From contig RFVF01000020.1 in NCBI GenBank assembly GCA_009922615.1, positions 1 through 64,000 on the forward strand: a stretch of DNA of 64,000 bases, written 5' to 3'. Positions 33,459-42,536 of this stretch are shown one piece after another. Under the pieces are notes generated by a model. It had not been told where the DNA came from. It was given only the letters and a program-made list of their open reading frames with translations, and ran no database searches. Every line of letters begins with the position of its first letter. Positions within the stretch are counted from its first letter, which is position 1. The DNA comes from Pseudomonadota bacterium. Lineage in GTDB: Bacteria; Verrucomicrobiota; Verrucomicrobiia; Limisphaerales; SXTU01. Made by a program: the position numbers and the translations under genes.

Positions 33459-34565
33459 TCAACCCTCCAGCAGAAAGATGTTGCCCGGCGCGAGGGCCAC
33501 TTCCACCGAGTCGCCGACGAAGAGGCCCACGTCGCGCCGGCCTGTGTTCAACTCTGTCACGCGCAGACCGACCTTGCCCAGGTTGATGCGATAGCGGCTC
33601 TCGGCCCCGTTGAAGGTGATTTCCTCGATCCGGCCCAGGACCCGGTTGTCGCCCGCGTGCCCGCCAACCAGCGAGATACGTTCGGGACGGATGCCCAACA
33701 GCAGCTTGCCCTGCTCGGCAAGCTCGATGGCGGTCGAGGGCAGGTCAATGCGCAACCGGCCCAGCGGTGAATCAGCCTCCAGTCGGGAGCCGTCGCGCGA
33801 GATAAATTTCCCCTCGAACAAATTGCACTCCCCGATGAACTCGGCGACAAACCGCGTCTTGGGCCGCTCGTAAATTTCCTCGGGCGTGCCGAGCTGCTCG
33901 ACCCGGCCGGCGTTCATCACCGCCACGCGATCGCTCATCGTCATCGCCTCGTCCTGATCGTGCGTGACGTGGACGAAGGTCATCTCCAGCCGCTGCTGGA
34001 GGTGATGAAGTTCGAGCTGGAGTTCCTTGCGCAGCTTGAGGTCCAGCGCGCCGAGCGGCTCATCGAGCAGGAGGACTTGCGGCTCGTTGACGATGGCCCG
34101 TGCCAGCGCGACGCGCTGCTTCTGTCCGCCGGAGAGTTCGTTGGGATGGCGGGCGGCCAAGGGCATGATCTGCGTCAACTCCATCACCGAGGTCGTGCGG
34201 CGGGTGATTTCAATCGCACTCAGCCGCTTCATGCGCAGGCCGAAGGCGATGTTTTCAGAGACGCTCAGATGTGGAAACAGCGCGTAGGACTGGAAGACCG
34301 TGTTGACGGGGCGCTTCCAAGCCGGCAGCCGCAACGATTCGATGCCGCCGATGCGCAGCCCGCCGCTGTCGGGCAAGTCCAGTCCGGCGATGATGCGCAG
34401 GAGCGTGGTCTTGCCGCAGCCTGACGGCCCGAGCAGGGAGAAAAATTCGCCGCGCCGCACGTTCAGGCTTACTCCTGCCAACGCCTCGATCTTGCCGAAG
34501 CGCCGCGTCAGGTGCTGACATTCGACCGCGAGGGCCGAGTTGGATTTGGGATCAGCCGGTTGCAA
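33459..34565 (-). CDS. potA: ABC transporter ATP-binding protein, spermidine/putrescine type (PotA-like)
   Basis: This 368-residue protein has Walker A GPSGCGKTT, the Q-loop FQSYALFPHLSV, signature NELSGGQKQRVALARA, Walker B VLLLDEPLGALD and switch histidine HVTHDQDEAM. The C-terminal TOBE-type regulatory domain (about residues 280-368: LLGIRPERISL, LFVGDSVEVAL) marks the CUT1/polyamine subgroup. It couples ATP hydrolysis to the PotBC channel. It is the first gene of its operon. Confidence 0.92.
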   Translation of the reverse strand: MQPADPKSNSALAVECQHLTRRFGKIEALAGVSLNVRRGEFFSLLGPSGCGKTTLLRIIAGLDLPDSGGLRIGGIESLRLPAWKRPVNTVFQSYALFPHLSVSENIAFGLRMKRLSAIEITRRTTSVMELTQIMPLAARHPNELSGGQKQRVALARAIVNEPQVLLLDEPLGALDLKLRKELQLELHHLQQRLEMTFVHVTHDQDEAMTMSDRVAVMNAGRVEQLGTPEEIYERPKTRFVAEFIGECNLFEGKFISRDGSRLEADSPLGRLRIDLPSTAIELAEQGKLLLGIRPERISLVGGHAGDNRVLGRIEEITFNGAESRYRINLGKVGLRVTELNTGRRDVGLFVGDSVEVALAPGNIFLLEG

Positions 34566-34676
34566 TGGGAAGTTATTAACGAAACCGGCGGGCGTTGACG
34601 AATCAAAATGTTAGCGAGTGAAGCTACGAGCGCCGGGCTTGCGTTGCCCTCCGACGCGTTCAAGGCTGCCCGCGTG

Positions 34677-35012
34677 ATGGCTAGGAAATGCCTCTTTGTC
34701 TGTAGTCGGAACCGCTGGCGCAGCCCAACGGCCGAGCGGATTTTTCATGGCATGGACGGGATTCAGGCGCGCTCGGCCGGCACCGAAACCGGAGCCCGCA
34801 TCAAAGTCACCGCTGGTCACATCGGGTGGGCAGACGTGATCTTCGTGATGGAACCCAAACACGCGCGACGCCTGCGGGAAAAGTTCGCCGACGAACTGGC
34901 CGACAAGCCGCTGATCTGCCTGCACATCCCGGACGACTACCAGTTCATGCAGCCGGAGCTGATTGCCTTGCTAGAGTCCGCCGTCGCGCCGCATCTTTCC
35001 GGCGCCGCATGA
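34677..35012 (+). CDS. Low-molecular-weight protein-tyrosine-phosphatase-like protein
   Basis: The ATG at 34677 gives 111 residues starting just before KCLFVCSRNRWRSPTAERIF. The P-loop C(X)5R is present (CSRNRWR), although it departs from the standard CxGNxCRS of LMW-PTP. The family's late general-acid DP motif is not obvious, as this subgroup is short. It may be a phosphatase or a phosphate-binding relative. Its stop overlaps the start of the L,D-transpeptidase gene (ATGA), implying coupled expression. Confidence 0.78.
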   Translation: MARKCLFVCSRNRWRSPTAERIFHGMDGIQARSAGTETGARIKVTAGHIGWADVIFVMEPKHARRLREKFADELADKPLICLHIPDDYQFMQPELIALLESAVAPHLSGAA

Positions 35013-35569
35013 CTGCGCCTCGTATTCCAACGAATTTCCGCCGCGCCTGCACACGACTTGGGGTGATGCCCACGCGTCATGTTTTCACCGTTCGCATCGC
35101 GACGCAGCGGGCTGCCTTGTTTGAGGGCTCATCGATAGCGGGGGGCGCCGACCGTCGCTACAGGCTGGTGCGGGAGTTCGTCTGCTCCACTTCCAAGTTC
35201 GGCATCGGCCAGATTGCCGGCTCGAACTGCACGCCGCTGGGCTTGCATCGCATCGCCGAGAAGCACGGCGCGGGCGCGGAACCCGGCACGGTCTTCAAGG
35301 CGCGCAAACCCATCGGCAATTTGCGGGACGGCTTGCCGTTGGCATCCATCACCACGCGCATTTTGTGGCTCGACGGCCTTGATCCTGGCTTCAATCGCGG
35401 CGGCGACGTGGACACGTTTCAGCGCTACATCTACATCCACGGCTTCGGCGACCAAGCCAGCCTTGGGCGGCCTGCGTCGCACGGCTGCATTCATCTTGCC
35501 GACGCCGACCTCGTCCCGCTCTTCGACCTGCTGCCCGTGGAGACGCTCGTGTGGATTGCGGAGAAGTGA
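35009..35569 (+). CDS. L,D-transpeptidase (YkuD domain) family protein
   Basis: The ATG at 35009 overlaps the previous stop by four bases. The 186-residue protein consists of one YkuD domain with its catalytic region: YIYIHGFGDQASLGRPASHG followed by CIHL, giving the conserved His and the nucleophilic Cys. No clear signal peptide is seen, though the start region is ambiguous. YkuD enzymes make 3-3 cross-links in peptidoglycan or attach proteins to it. Pairing with a phosphatase-like gene is unusual. Confidence 0.82.
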   Translation: MTAPRIPTNFRRACTRLGVMPTRHVFTVRIATQRAALFEGSSIAGGADRRYRLVREFVCSTSKFGIGQIAGSNCTPLGLHRIAEKHGAGAEPGTVFKARKPIGNLRDGLPLASITTRILWLDGLDPGFNRGGDVDTFQRYIYIHGFGDQASLGRPASHGCIHLADADLVPLFDLLPVETLVWIAEK

Positions 35570-35662
35570 TGGGCCGAGAATGGACGCAACCGGAACTGAC
35601 GTTGCCAGCCGCGGCTTTCCCTTTTGAGTCCTCTGCGCCCTTTCGCGGCCAATTCGACTTTC

Positions 35663-36781
35663 TCAGGGCAATTGCAGCACCCGATAGAAGCGGCTCGCCG
35701 CGCCCGCCGCGCCCACGTCCGACGCGCGGAACTGATTGGAGAGCGCGTTGAGCGGCAGCGCGTTTGTCGACAGACTGCTCCAACCGCCCAGTTGATTCGC
35801 CGCCTGCACCACGTTCGTCCGTCCGGGGATCACGCCGCCGACCCGCAACTCGAAGCTGCCTGTCGTCGGGTTGTTCGTGCCCGCCACGCTGAACGGCGCG
35901 AACAAATCGAAGAGGTCTGCGGCGTTGGCCGCGTCATTGAGGTAGGTTTGGTTTACTCCGAAAATGTCCTGCAACGTGCGCACCAGTGAGCTGTGCGTGT
36001 AGTGCCGGTTGTTGAAATAGCCGCCACCGCGCGCCAACGGCGAGAGGACGATCATGCCAATCGGACCATCGCTGCCTTCGCCCTCATCCCACGTGATGAA
36101 AAGTGCGCCGTTGTTTTTGAAAGTCGCCGAATTGGTTATCTTCGGCACCTCGGTCGCGAGCCAGTCGTCGGTCTGGCGCACGACGTTGTAGTTGGGCGGG
36201 GCGGGATCGTGGCCGTCGTGGACGAGGTTGGGCGTGATGAAGCAGTAGCGCGGCACGGTGTTATTGAGGAGATCCGTTGCCAACTCGGAGTAGGGCCGGA
36301 TATGAGCGATGCCAAACGCGTAAGCCCGGTTGTTCGTCCCGGTGACATCGTCGAAGAACACCATAGGATTGTGCTTGGGCGCGTAAAGGTTCGTGGATGT
36401 CAGCGGGACATACGTGCCATCAATGTCCTCCTGATAGCTCTTCCACGAGATGCCCGCGCGGCTGAGGCGCGTGCTGAGATGGTTGGTGATGGCGAAGTGG
36501 TTGATGGCCGGGTCCGCGTCGTTGAAGACGCCGAAGTTCGTGGCCGCCTCGAACCAGAGGTAATTCGGCTCGCTTGGGTGGATGCCGGGCGGGTTGTAAT
36601 ACTGTTCACAGTGCGAGGCGGACGGCAGCAGGACGGTGTTGATGAAGGGCGCGGAGGCACTGCCCTTGAAGCTAGCCCAGTTATTGTTCTCCAACACGAT
36701 GACGAACACCGTCTGAATCGGCGGCACCGATGCGGCCTGCAAACCAGCCCCGAGCCAGAGCAGGGCAAGGCACAATCTCAT
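35663..36781 (-). CDS. Secreted phosphoesterase-family protein with C-terminal beta module
   Basis: The start at 36781 (MRLCLALLWLGAGLQA) gives a good signal peptide and 372 residues. The phosphoesterase (phospholipase C/acid phosphatase) family pattern is visible: VFVIVLENNNWASF at the metal site, PNLVHDGHDPAP, FITWDEGEGSDG and THSSLVRTLQDIFG. After residue about 305, a module with VVQAANQLGGWSSLSTNA and a final RFYRVL resembles the C-terminal domain found on many secreted verrucomicrobial proteins. It probably releases phosphate outside the cytoplasm. Confidence 0.82.
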   Translation of the reverse strand: MRLCLALLWLGAGLQAASVPPIQTVFVIVLENNNWASFKGSASAPFINTVLLPSASHCEQYYNPPGIHPSEPNYLWFEAATNFGVFNDADPAINHFAITNHLSTRLSRAGISWKSYQEDIDGTYVPLTSTNLYAPKHNPMVFFDDVTGTNNRAYAFGIAHIRPYSELATDLLNNTVPRYCFITPNLVHDGHDPAPPNYNVVRQTDDWLATEVPKITNSATFKNNGALFITWDEGEGSDGPIGMIVLSPLARGGGYFNNRHYTHSSLVRTLQDIFGVNQTYLNDAANAADLFDLFAPFSVAGTNNPTTGSFELRVGGVIPGRTNVVQAANQLGGWSSLSTNALPLNALSNQFRASDVGAAGAASRFYRVLQLP

Positions 36782-36927
36782 CGAAGCGAAAAGTGGATGG
36801 CCGAAGTGATGGCGCAGGCAAGTCATGCGGTGCGGGTTAAAAACTGTTCTGCTCGGACAGCGGACCGTTCGAACTTCGGTGCTCCGCTTGCCTTTTAGGG
36901 ACGATTGCCTATCGTGCGCCGAACCGG

Positions 36928-39726
36928 ATGTCGAGCCTTGCCGATAAGATTGTAGCCAACGCCGCCAAACGCCTGAGCCTGCCGGCGGGGCGATTGCCGG
37001 CCCGTGAGCTGCCGCGGTTCAAACAATTTCTCAAGGTGGAAACGGCCCGGCTAAAGATGCTGCATCGCGCCGGTGGCGGCGGGCGCGAAGTGTGCCAGGC
37101 CCGGGCCGTGGTGCTCGACGCGCTCCACCGGCATATCTTGGAGGCTCTCGTCAACACGTTGCCGGTGGCCGAGCGGCGCACACTGCCGCGCTATGCGCTC
37201 ATTGCCATCGGCGGCTACGGCCGGGGCGAGCTAAACCCGCACAGCGACATCGACATTCTGTTGCTGCACACCGGTGACACGGCGGCAGCGGCGCGCGGTC
37301 GGGTGCATCCTTTCATCAAGTTGCTTACGGAACCAGATGGCCTGCTCTACACGCTCTTTGATCTGGGGCTGAAGGTGGGTTACTCGGTGCGCACGTTGGA
37401 CGATTGCGTGACGGCGGCCAACGAAAACATCCAGTCCAAAACCTCGCTCATTGAAGCGCGTTTGCTATGCGGGGACGAGGCGCTGTTCCGGGAGATGCAG
37501 GCCATCGTGATCGTGCGTTGCGTGCGTGGCCACGAGGAAGCCTACATCGCGGCGCGGTTGGCGGACCAGGAATCGCGCCGCCAGAAATACGGCAACACCG
37601 CGTTGATGCAGGAGCCAAACATCAAGAACGGCTGCGGTGGCTTGCGCGATTACCAAAACCTCTTGTGGATGGCGTTCTTCACCAAGGACCGGCCACGCAA
37701 CCTGGCCGATCTTCAGGCGAAGGAATTCATCAGTGACGCCGAGCGGCGGCAGCTCGACGCGGCGTATGACTTTTTGCTGCGGGCGCGCAACGAGCTGCAT
37801 TACCTCACCAATCGCGCCGGTGACGTGCTGACCAAGAGCGTGCAGCCCGCCATCGCCCACAGCCTCGGTTACACGGATCGCTCGCCCAGTCGGCGGCTTG
37901 AACGATTCATGCGCGACTACTATCTGCACGCGCGGAACATTGACATGATCACGCGGACGGTGGAGCGCCGCCTGGCGTTGCTGCCGAAACCAGCCCGCAT
38001 GCCGTTCTTTGCAAAATTCTTGCCCGGCCGCCGCAAGCTGCCAGAGCCGGTCGTCGATGGATACCGCCTGGTCGAAGGCGAGTTGCTGCACCAGTCTCCG
38101 CGCGTCTTCCGGGACGATCCGTGCCGCTTGATGCGGGTGTTCCTCTACGCCCAGCAACGCGGTGCGCGGCTGCATCCGGACACCGCACAACTGCTGCGCA
38201 ACGAGCTGCGGCTGGTGGATTCGGCGTTTCTCCGCAACGAGCATGTGCACGAAAGTTTTCGCGAAATCCTGAGCCAGCGCGGCAACGTCGCGCCCGCGCT
38301 CCGCGCCATGCACGAGGTCGATTTCCTCGGCAAATACCTGCCCGAGTTCGGCAAGCTGACCTGTCTGGTTCAACACGAGTTTTTCCACATTTACACGGCG
38401 GACGAGCACACCCTGATGTGCGTGCAGAAGCTCGACGACATCTGGGCCGGGCGCATTCCCAATGCCGCACCGTATCAGGAGGTGTTTCAGAAAATTGAGC
38501 GGCCCTTTATCCTGTATCTCGCGCTGCTGTTGCATGACGCGGGCAAGGCCGCGCAGGGCCGCCATCACGAGGTGGACAGCGCGCAGTGCGCCGATCGTGT
38601 GGCCCGGCGGCTCCGGCTCGACGGGGCCACCACGCACGTGTTGCGGCTGCTGGTGGAGCATCACCTCGCCGCCATCCAGATTTCCCAGCGGCGCGATCTG
38701 GATGACCCGTCGGTGGTCCGGCATTTCGCCGCGCTCGTGCAGACCCCGGAAAATCTGAACAAGCTGATCTTGCACACGCTGGCGGATTCGCTTGGCACGA
38801 GTGACAAACTCTGGAACGGCTTCAAGGACACCCTGCTGTGGACTCTTTACCGCAAGACTTTCGCCGAGCTGACAGGAGCCACAACTTTTCTCCGTGCAGA
38901 AGAAAAGCAGCGTGAATTATTGCTCGCCGAGGTGGTGCGGATGCTTCCCCGCGAGGTGCAGCTGGGTGAGGCTCAGGCCCATTTTGGCACTTTGCCGCCG
39001 CGCTATTTCCTCATTCACAACGCACAGGAAATCGTCGCTGACCTTACGCTGGCCAACCGTTTCATGCGGAACCTCCTGAGTAACGACCCAGAGGTTTCGC
39101 TCGCACCGGCAATCGTGTGGGTGGATGAGCCGGATCGCGGCTGTTCAAGGGTGAAGGTCTGCACTTGGGATCGTGCCGGCTTGTTCAGCAAGCTGGCCGG
39201 GTCTTTCACCGCCGCTGGCTTGAACATTCTCAGTGCGCAGATTTTCACCCGCACTGACCGCGTGGTCCTGGACACGTTTGACGTGACCAGCGCCCGCACT
39301 GGCATTCTGGCTACGAAAGAGGAGAAGGACAGGTTTGATCAACTGCTTGCCAAAGCGCTCGTCGGGGAGGTGGATTTCGATCCGTTGATTGCCCGGCTTA
39401 AAGTGGCAAACCCGCTCTACCAATCGCTCGAAGGCGAGCGCATCGCGACCGACATCGTGTTCGACAACGAGACCTCCGATCGCTGCACGGTGATCGACGT
39501 TGAGACGGAGGACCGCGTGGGTCTGCTTTACGCGCTCTCGCAGACGCTGAGTGAACTTGGCATCGACATCTCGGTGGCGAAGATCAGCACGGAAAAGGGC
39601 GCGGCGATGGACAGCTTTTATGTGACCGAGCTCAACGGCGACAAGGTGCTCGTCCCGCACCGGCAGCATCAAATCGAAGCCAGACTCCGCCGGGCGTTGC
39701 TCAATTTGGACCAACGAGCTAAGTGA
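36928..39726 (+). CDS. glnD: Bifunctional uridylyltransferase/uridylyl-removing enzyme
   Basis: This 932-residue protein has the full GlnD layout. The nucleotidyltransferase domain carries GGYGRGELNPHSDIDIL (residues 95-111) with the metal-binding Asp pair. The HD hydrolase domain shows LLLHDAGKAAQGRHHEVDS (about residues 530-550), and two ACT domains lie at about 730-800 and 845-930. It uridylylates and deuridylylates PII in response to glutamine. No glnB or amtB is in the window, so its partner is elsewhere. Confidence 0.95.
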   Translation: MSSLADKIVANAAKRLSLPAGRLPARELPRFKQFLKVETARLKMLHRAGGGGREVCQARAVVLDALHRHILEALVNTLPVAERRTLPRYALIAIGGYGRGELNPHSDIDILLLHTGDTAAAARGRVHPFIKLLTEPDGLLYTLFDLGLKVGYSVRTLDDCVTAANENIQSKTSLIEARLLCGDEALFREMQAIVIVRCVRGHEEAYIAARLADQESRRQKYGNTALMQEPNIKNGCGGLRDYQNLLWMAFFTKDRPRNLADLQAKEFISDAERRQLDAAYDFLLRARNELHYLTNRAGDVLTKSVQPAIAHSLGYTDRSPSRRLERFMRDYYLHARNIDMITRTVERRLALLPKPARMPFFAKFLPGRRKLPEPVVDGYRLVEGELLHQSPRVFRDDPCRLMRVFLYAQQRGARLHPDTAQLLRNELRLVDSAFLRNEHVHESFREILSQRGNVAPALRAMHEVDFLGKYLPEFGKLTCLVQHEFFHIYTADEHTLMCVQKLDDIWAGRIPNAAPYQEVFQKIERPFILYLALLLHDAGKAAQGRHHEVDSAQCADRVARRLRLDGATTHVLRLLVEHHLAAIQISQRRDLDDPSVVRHFAALVQTPENLNKLILHTLADSLGTSDKLWNGFKDTLLWTLYRKTFAELTGATTFLRAEEKQRELLLAEVVRMLPREVQLGEAQAHFGTLPPRYFLIHNAQEIVADLTLANRFMRNLLSNDPEVSLAPAIVWVDEPDRGCSRVKVCTWDRAGLFSKLAGSFTAAGLNILSAQIFTRTDRVVLDTFDVTSARTGILATKEEKDRFDQLLAKALVGEVDFDPLIARLKVANPLYQSLEGERIATDIVFDNETSDRCTVIDVETEDRVGLLYALSQTLSELGIDISVAKISTEKGAAMDSFYVTELNGDKVLVPHRQHQIEARLRRALLNLDQRAK

Positions 39727-39780
39727 AACCAAGGGCCAGCAGGAGTTGCGAGCTGGATGGTAGGCGCGGGCTGGCGACGC

Positions 39781-39813
39781 GGAAGTCGCAGGTCAGGTTA
39801 CTTCCTGACTTCC
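39781..39813. promoter_or_regulatory. Inverted repeat ahead of the glycan-type operon
   Basis: The 136-base spacer between glnD and the split transketolase holds nested inverted repeats: GTCAGG-TTACTT-CCTGAC, and a wider GGAAGTC/GACTTCC pair around it. It could be the glnD terminator (no T-run follows) or an operator or leader structure for the operon that starts 50 bases later. Nothing else is seen in the spacer. Confidence 0.35.
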
Positions 39814-39862
39814 CCTCGCGGCGGTGCTCCGGTATTTATCCCGCGCCAATCGTCCTGGCTTG

Positions 39863-40687
39863 ATGGAACAACGCGCACTCATCGACTCTCGCGGCAAAGA
39901 CCACCGCCGGCTCATCCTGCAAATGCTAGTGGGCAGCGGGCGCGGGCACGTCGGCGCGGCGCTCTCGGTCATGGAGATTTGCCGCGTGCTCTACGACGAC
40001 ATACTGCGCGTGGACCCGGCGAACCCGAAGTGGGCGGACCGCGACCGCTTCATCTTCAGCAAGGGCCACGGTTGCCTCTCCCTCTACGTGATGCTCGCGG
40101 AGAAGGGCTTTTTCCCGAAAGAGGAGCTGATGCGCTCCTGCCACTTTGGTTCACGGCTGGGCGGGCACCCCGAGTCGCGCAAGACGCCGGGCGTGGAAGC
40201 CAGCACCGGCGCACTCGGGCACGGGCTGTCCATCGGCGTCGGCTGCGCGTTGGCGGCGCGGATTGACAAGAAGTCGTGGCGAACGTTCGTCCTCATCGGG
40301 GATGGCGAGTCGAACGAAGGCAGCGTCTGGGAGGCAGCCTTGAGCGCGGGTAAACACCGGCTGTCGAACCTCACGGTGCTGGTGGACTACAACAAGTTTC
40401 AATCCTACGGCCCGAGCAAGGACATTCAGGACCTTGAACCTTTCGCGGACAAGTGGCGCAGCTTTGGCTTCGCGGTGCGCGAGGTGGATGGGCATGACGT
40501 GCCGGCGTTGCGCGAGGCGCTGAAGGCCACGCCGTTTGATGCCGCCAAGCCGAGCGTGCTCATCTGCCACACGGTGAAGGGCAAGGGCTTCAAGACCACC
40601 GAGCACAACGCCGACTGGCATCACAAGGCCAAGGTGAAGCCGGAGGAACTCGCCGCGCTGCTCGCGGAACTGGAGGCGACGCCGTGA
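39863..40687 (+). CDS. Transketolase, N-terminal (thiamine diphosphate-binding) subunit
   Basis: The ATG at 39863 gives 274 residues of the split-transketolase N subunit. The ThDP/Mg motif is GDGESNEGSVWEAALSAGKH with the closing VDYNKFQSYG. GRGHVGAALSVMEI and FSKGHGCLSLYVML hold the conserved histidines, and CHTVKGKGF follows. It needs the next gene product for activity. Its end overlaps that gene by four bases (GTGA). Split transketolases occur both in pentose metabolism and in dedicated sugar or secondary-metabolite clusters. The neighbours here favour the latter, by inference. Confidence 0.92.
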   Translation: MEQRALIDSRGKDHRRLILQMLVGSGRGHVGAALSVMEICRVLYDDILRVDPANPKWADRDRFIFSKGHGCLSLYVMLAEKGFFPKEELMRSCHFGSRLGGHPESRKTPGVEASTGALGHGLSIGVGCALAARIDKKSWRTFVLIGDGESNEGSVWEAALSAGKHRLSNLTVLVDYNKFQSYGPSKDIQDLEPFADKWRSFGFAVREVDGHDVPALREALKATPFDAAKPSVLICHTVKGKGFKTTEHNADWHHKAKVKPEELAALLAELEATP

Positions 40688-41604
40688 GAAAAGCCTGCCT
40701 CCTCGCCGTTCACGAACTCGCGAAGCGCGATCCGCGCGTGGTGTTCGTCGGCTCGGACATCACGAAGCAGAACCTGGAGAAATTCGCGGCGGAGTTTCCC
40801 GACCGCTACCTGATGGAGGGCATTTACGAGCAGCACATCATCGGCATGTGCGCGGGCCTCGCGATGTCCGGGAAAATTCCCTACCTCAACACCATCGCGA
40901 CCTTCATCACGCGCCGGTGCTACGAGCAAGTGCTCATTGATCTTTGCTTGCACGAGTTGCCCGTGCGCCTGCTCGGCAGCGGCGGCGGGACGGTCTATGC
41001 GCCGCTCGGCCCGACGCATCTGGCGAACGAAGACCTCGCGATCATGCGGGCGATCCCGAACATGACCATCGTTGCGCCGTGCGACGCGGACGAGATGAAG
41101 CGCTTGATGGCGCAATCGCTGGACTGGCACGGGCCGCTCTACATCCGCATCGCGAAGGGCGGCGACAAGGTGGTTTCATCGGACGCTCGCGGCTTCAAGA
41201 TCGGCGACGCCATCCCGATGCACGAGGGCAAGGACGTCTTGCTCGTCAGCACCGGTATCACCACGCAGGTCGCGCTCGACGCGGCGGACTTGCTGGCCAA
41301 GGACTGGCTCACCGCGACGGTCTTGCACGTCCACACGCTCAAGCCGTTCGACGCTGCGCGCGTGTTGCACTACGCCGCACAGGCGAAGGCCGTGCTGACC
41401 ATCGAGGAGCACACGCTGGTCGGCGGACTCGGCAGCGCGGTGGCGGAGACGCTCATGGACGCGGGCAAGGGGGGCGTGCCCTTCGCGCGGCTGGGTTTCC
41501 CGGATGTCTTCACCGAGGAGCTTGGCTCGCAGGCCGAGATCATGGGGAAATATGGTTTGACCAGCGCAAATCTGGCGGCGAAGGCGAGGCAACTTCTCTC
41601 GTGA
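40684..41604 (+). CDS. Transketolase, C-terminal (pyrimidine-binding) subunit
   Basis: The GTG at 40684 overlaps the preceding stop. The 306-residue protein has the PYR domain, with the catalytic glutamate in YLMEGIYEQHIIGMCAGLAM, then LGSGGGTVYAPLGPTHLANE and the transketolase C domain (VLLVSTGITTQVALDAADLL; TIEEHTLVGGLGSAV). Together with the upstream subunit it would transfer two-carbon ketol units between sugars. The stop TGA shares one base with the start of the next small gene. Confidence 0.92.
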   Translation: MRKACLLAVHELAKRDPRVVFVGSDITKQNLEKFAAEFPDRYLMEGIYEQHIIGMCAGLAMSGKIPYLNTIATFITRRCYEQVLIDLCLHELPVRLLGSGGGTVYAPLGPTHLANEDLAIMRAIPNMTIVAPCDADEMKRLMAQSLDWHGPLYIRIAKGGDKVVSSDARGFKIGDAIPMHEGKDVLLVSTGITTQVALDAADLLAKDWLTATVLHVHTLKPFDAARVLHYAAQAKAVLTIEEHTLVGGLGSAVAETLMDAGKGGVPFARLGFPDVFTEELGSQAEIMGKYGLTSANLAAKARQLLS

Positions 41605-41849
41605 TGACCACGGAACAAAAAGTTGTGCTGGCGATTCTCGAGGCAGTTGCCTTGACCGTCATCGTGCGGCTGTGGTGGCGGGGCGGAAAAACGGGTCTGC
41701 TGGCGCGTGTCCTCTGGACGGTGGTGCTAGCCGTGCCGCTGCTGGGGGTTTTGATTTACGCTTTCTTGAGGATCAATCCTGACGAGAATCCCGACGACAA
41801 CGTGACCTTCTCGCAACGGGCAGAAGCTGAAAACGACCATCGCCACTGA
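41604..41849 (+). CDS. 81-residue membrane protein within the operon
   Basis: The start codon overlaps the transketolase stop (TGATG), and the next gene starts four bases after its stop, so it is an integral operon member. It has two predicted membrane helices (VVLAILEAVALTVIVRLWW and ARVLWTVVLAVPLLGVLIYAFL) joined by a short basic loop, and an acidic tail (NPDENPDDN). The second helix has the pattern of the PLDc_N/phospholipase_D_nuclease_N family, a small membrane domain of unknown role. It may tether the pathway or its product to the membrane. Confidence 0.75.
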   Translation: MTTEQKVVLAILEAVALTVIVRLWWRGGKTGLLARVLWTVVLAVPLLGVLIYAFLRINPDENPDDNVTFSQRAEAENDHRH

Positions 41850-41852
41850 CTT

Positions 41853-42515
41853 ATGGGCCAACTGATGAACTTCTTCACGCCGCTGCACAAGCGGACGGCG
41901 CGCAAATACATTGACCGCATGGTGGACGACAAGGTCGCCTGCATGCTCAAGGCCAAGGAATACGAGTTCGACTACTGGGACGGCGACCGCCGCTTCGGCT
42001 ATGGCGGCTACAAATACGACGGCCGCTGGAAGCCCGTCGCCGAGCAGATCATCGCGACCTACGGCTTGAAGGACGGCGCGAAGATTTTGGATGTTGGCTG
42101 CGGCAAGGCGTATCTGCTCTACGAGTTGCAGCAGTTGCTGCCGAACGCCGAGATCGTCGGCTTCGACATTTCCAAGCACGGCCTCGCTACCGCGCCGGAG
42201 CCGGTGCGCCCGAAGCTCATGCGCTACCGCGCGCAGGATGCATATCCGTGGGGCGACAAGCACTTCGACCTCGTGCTCTCGTTGGGCTGCCTGCACAACC
42301 TGCGCATCTTCGAGCTCAAGACGGCACTCGCCGAAATTCAGCGCGTGGGCAAGCGCGGCTACGTGATGTTGGAGAGCTACCGCAACGAGCAGGAGCTCTT
42401 CAACCTCCAGTGCTGGGCACTCACCGCCGAGTCGTTCTTCGACACCGCCGAGTGGATCTGGCTCTACAACCACTTCGGCTTCACCGGCGACTACGAGTTC
42501 ATTTACTTCGAGTAA
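41853..42515 (+). CDS. SAM-dependent methyltransferase
   Basis: This 220-residue protein has motif I ILDVGCGKAYLLYEL, strand-2 acid region IVGFDISKHGL, and FDLVLSLGCLHNL followed by RVGKRGYVMLESYRNEQELF. The N-terminal 65 residues (YWDGDRRFGYGGYKYDGRW) are a distinctive Tyr/Gly/Asp-rich cap. The Asp-containing motif II suits a sugar or small-molecule substrate. It is the first of four methyltransferases in this operon. Confidence 0.82.
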   Translation: MGQLMNFFTPLHKRTARKYIDRMVDDKVACMLKAKEYEFDYWDGDRRFGYGGYKYDGRWKPVAEQIIATYGLKDGAKILDVGCGKAYLLYELQQLLPNAEIVGFDISKHGLATAPEPVRPKLMRYRAQDAYPWGDKHFDLVLSLGCLHNLRIFELKTALAEIQRVGKRGYVMLESYRNEQELFNLQCWALTAESFFDTAEWIWLYNHFGFTGDYEFIYFE

Positions 42516-42536
42516 GGGAAAGACATTTTCAAACAC

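Noticed and set aside
39757-40266. Alternative frame overlapping the transketolase start
   Set aside because: Arg/Pro/Ala-rich; the transketolase frame has catalytic motifs throughout.
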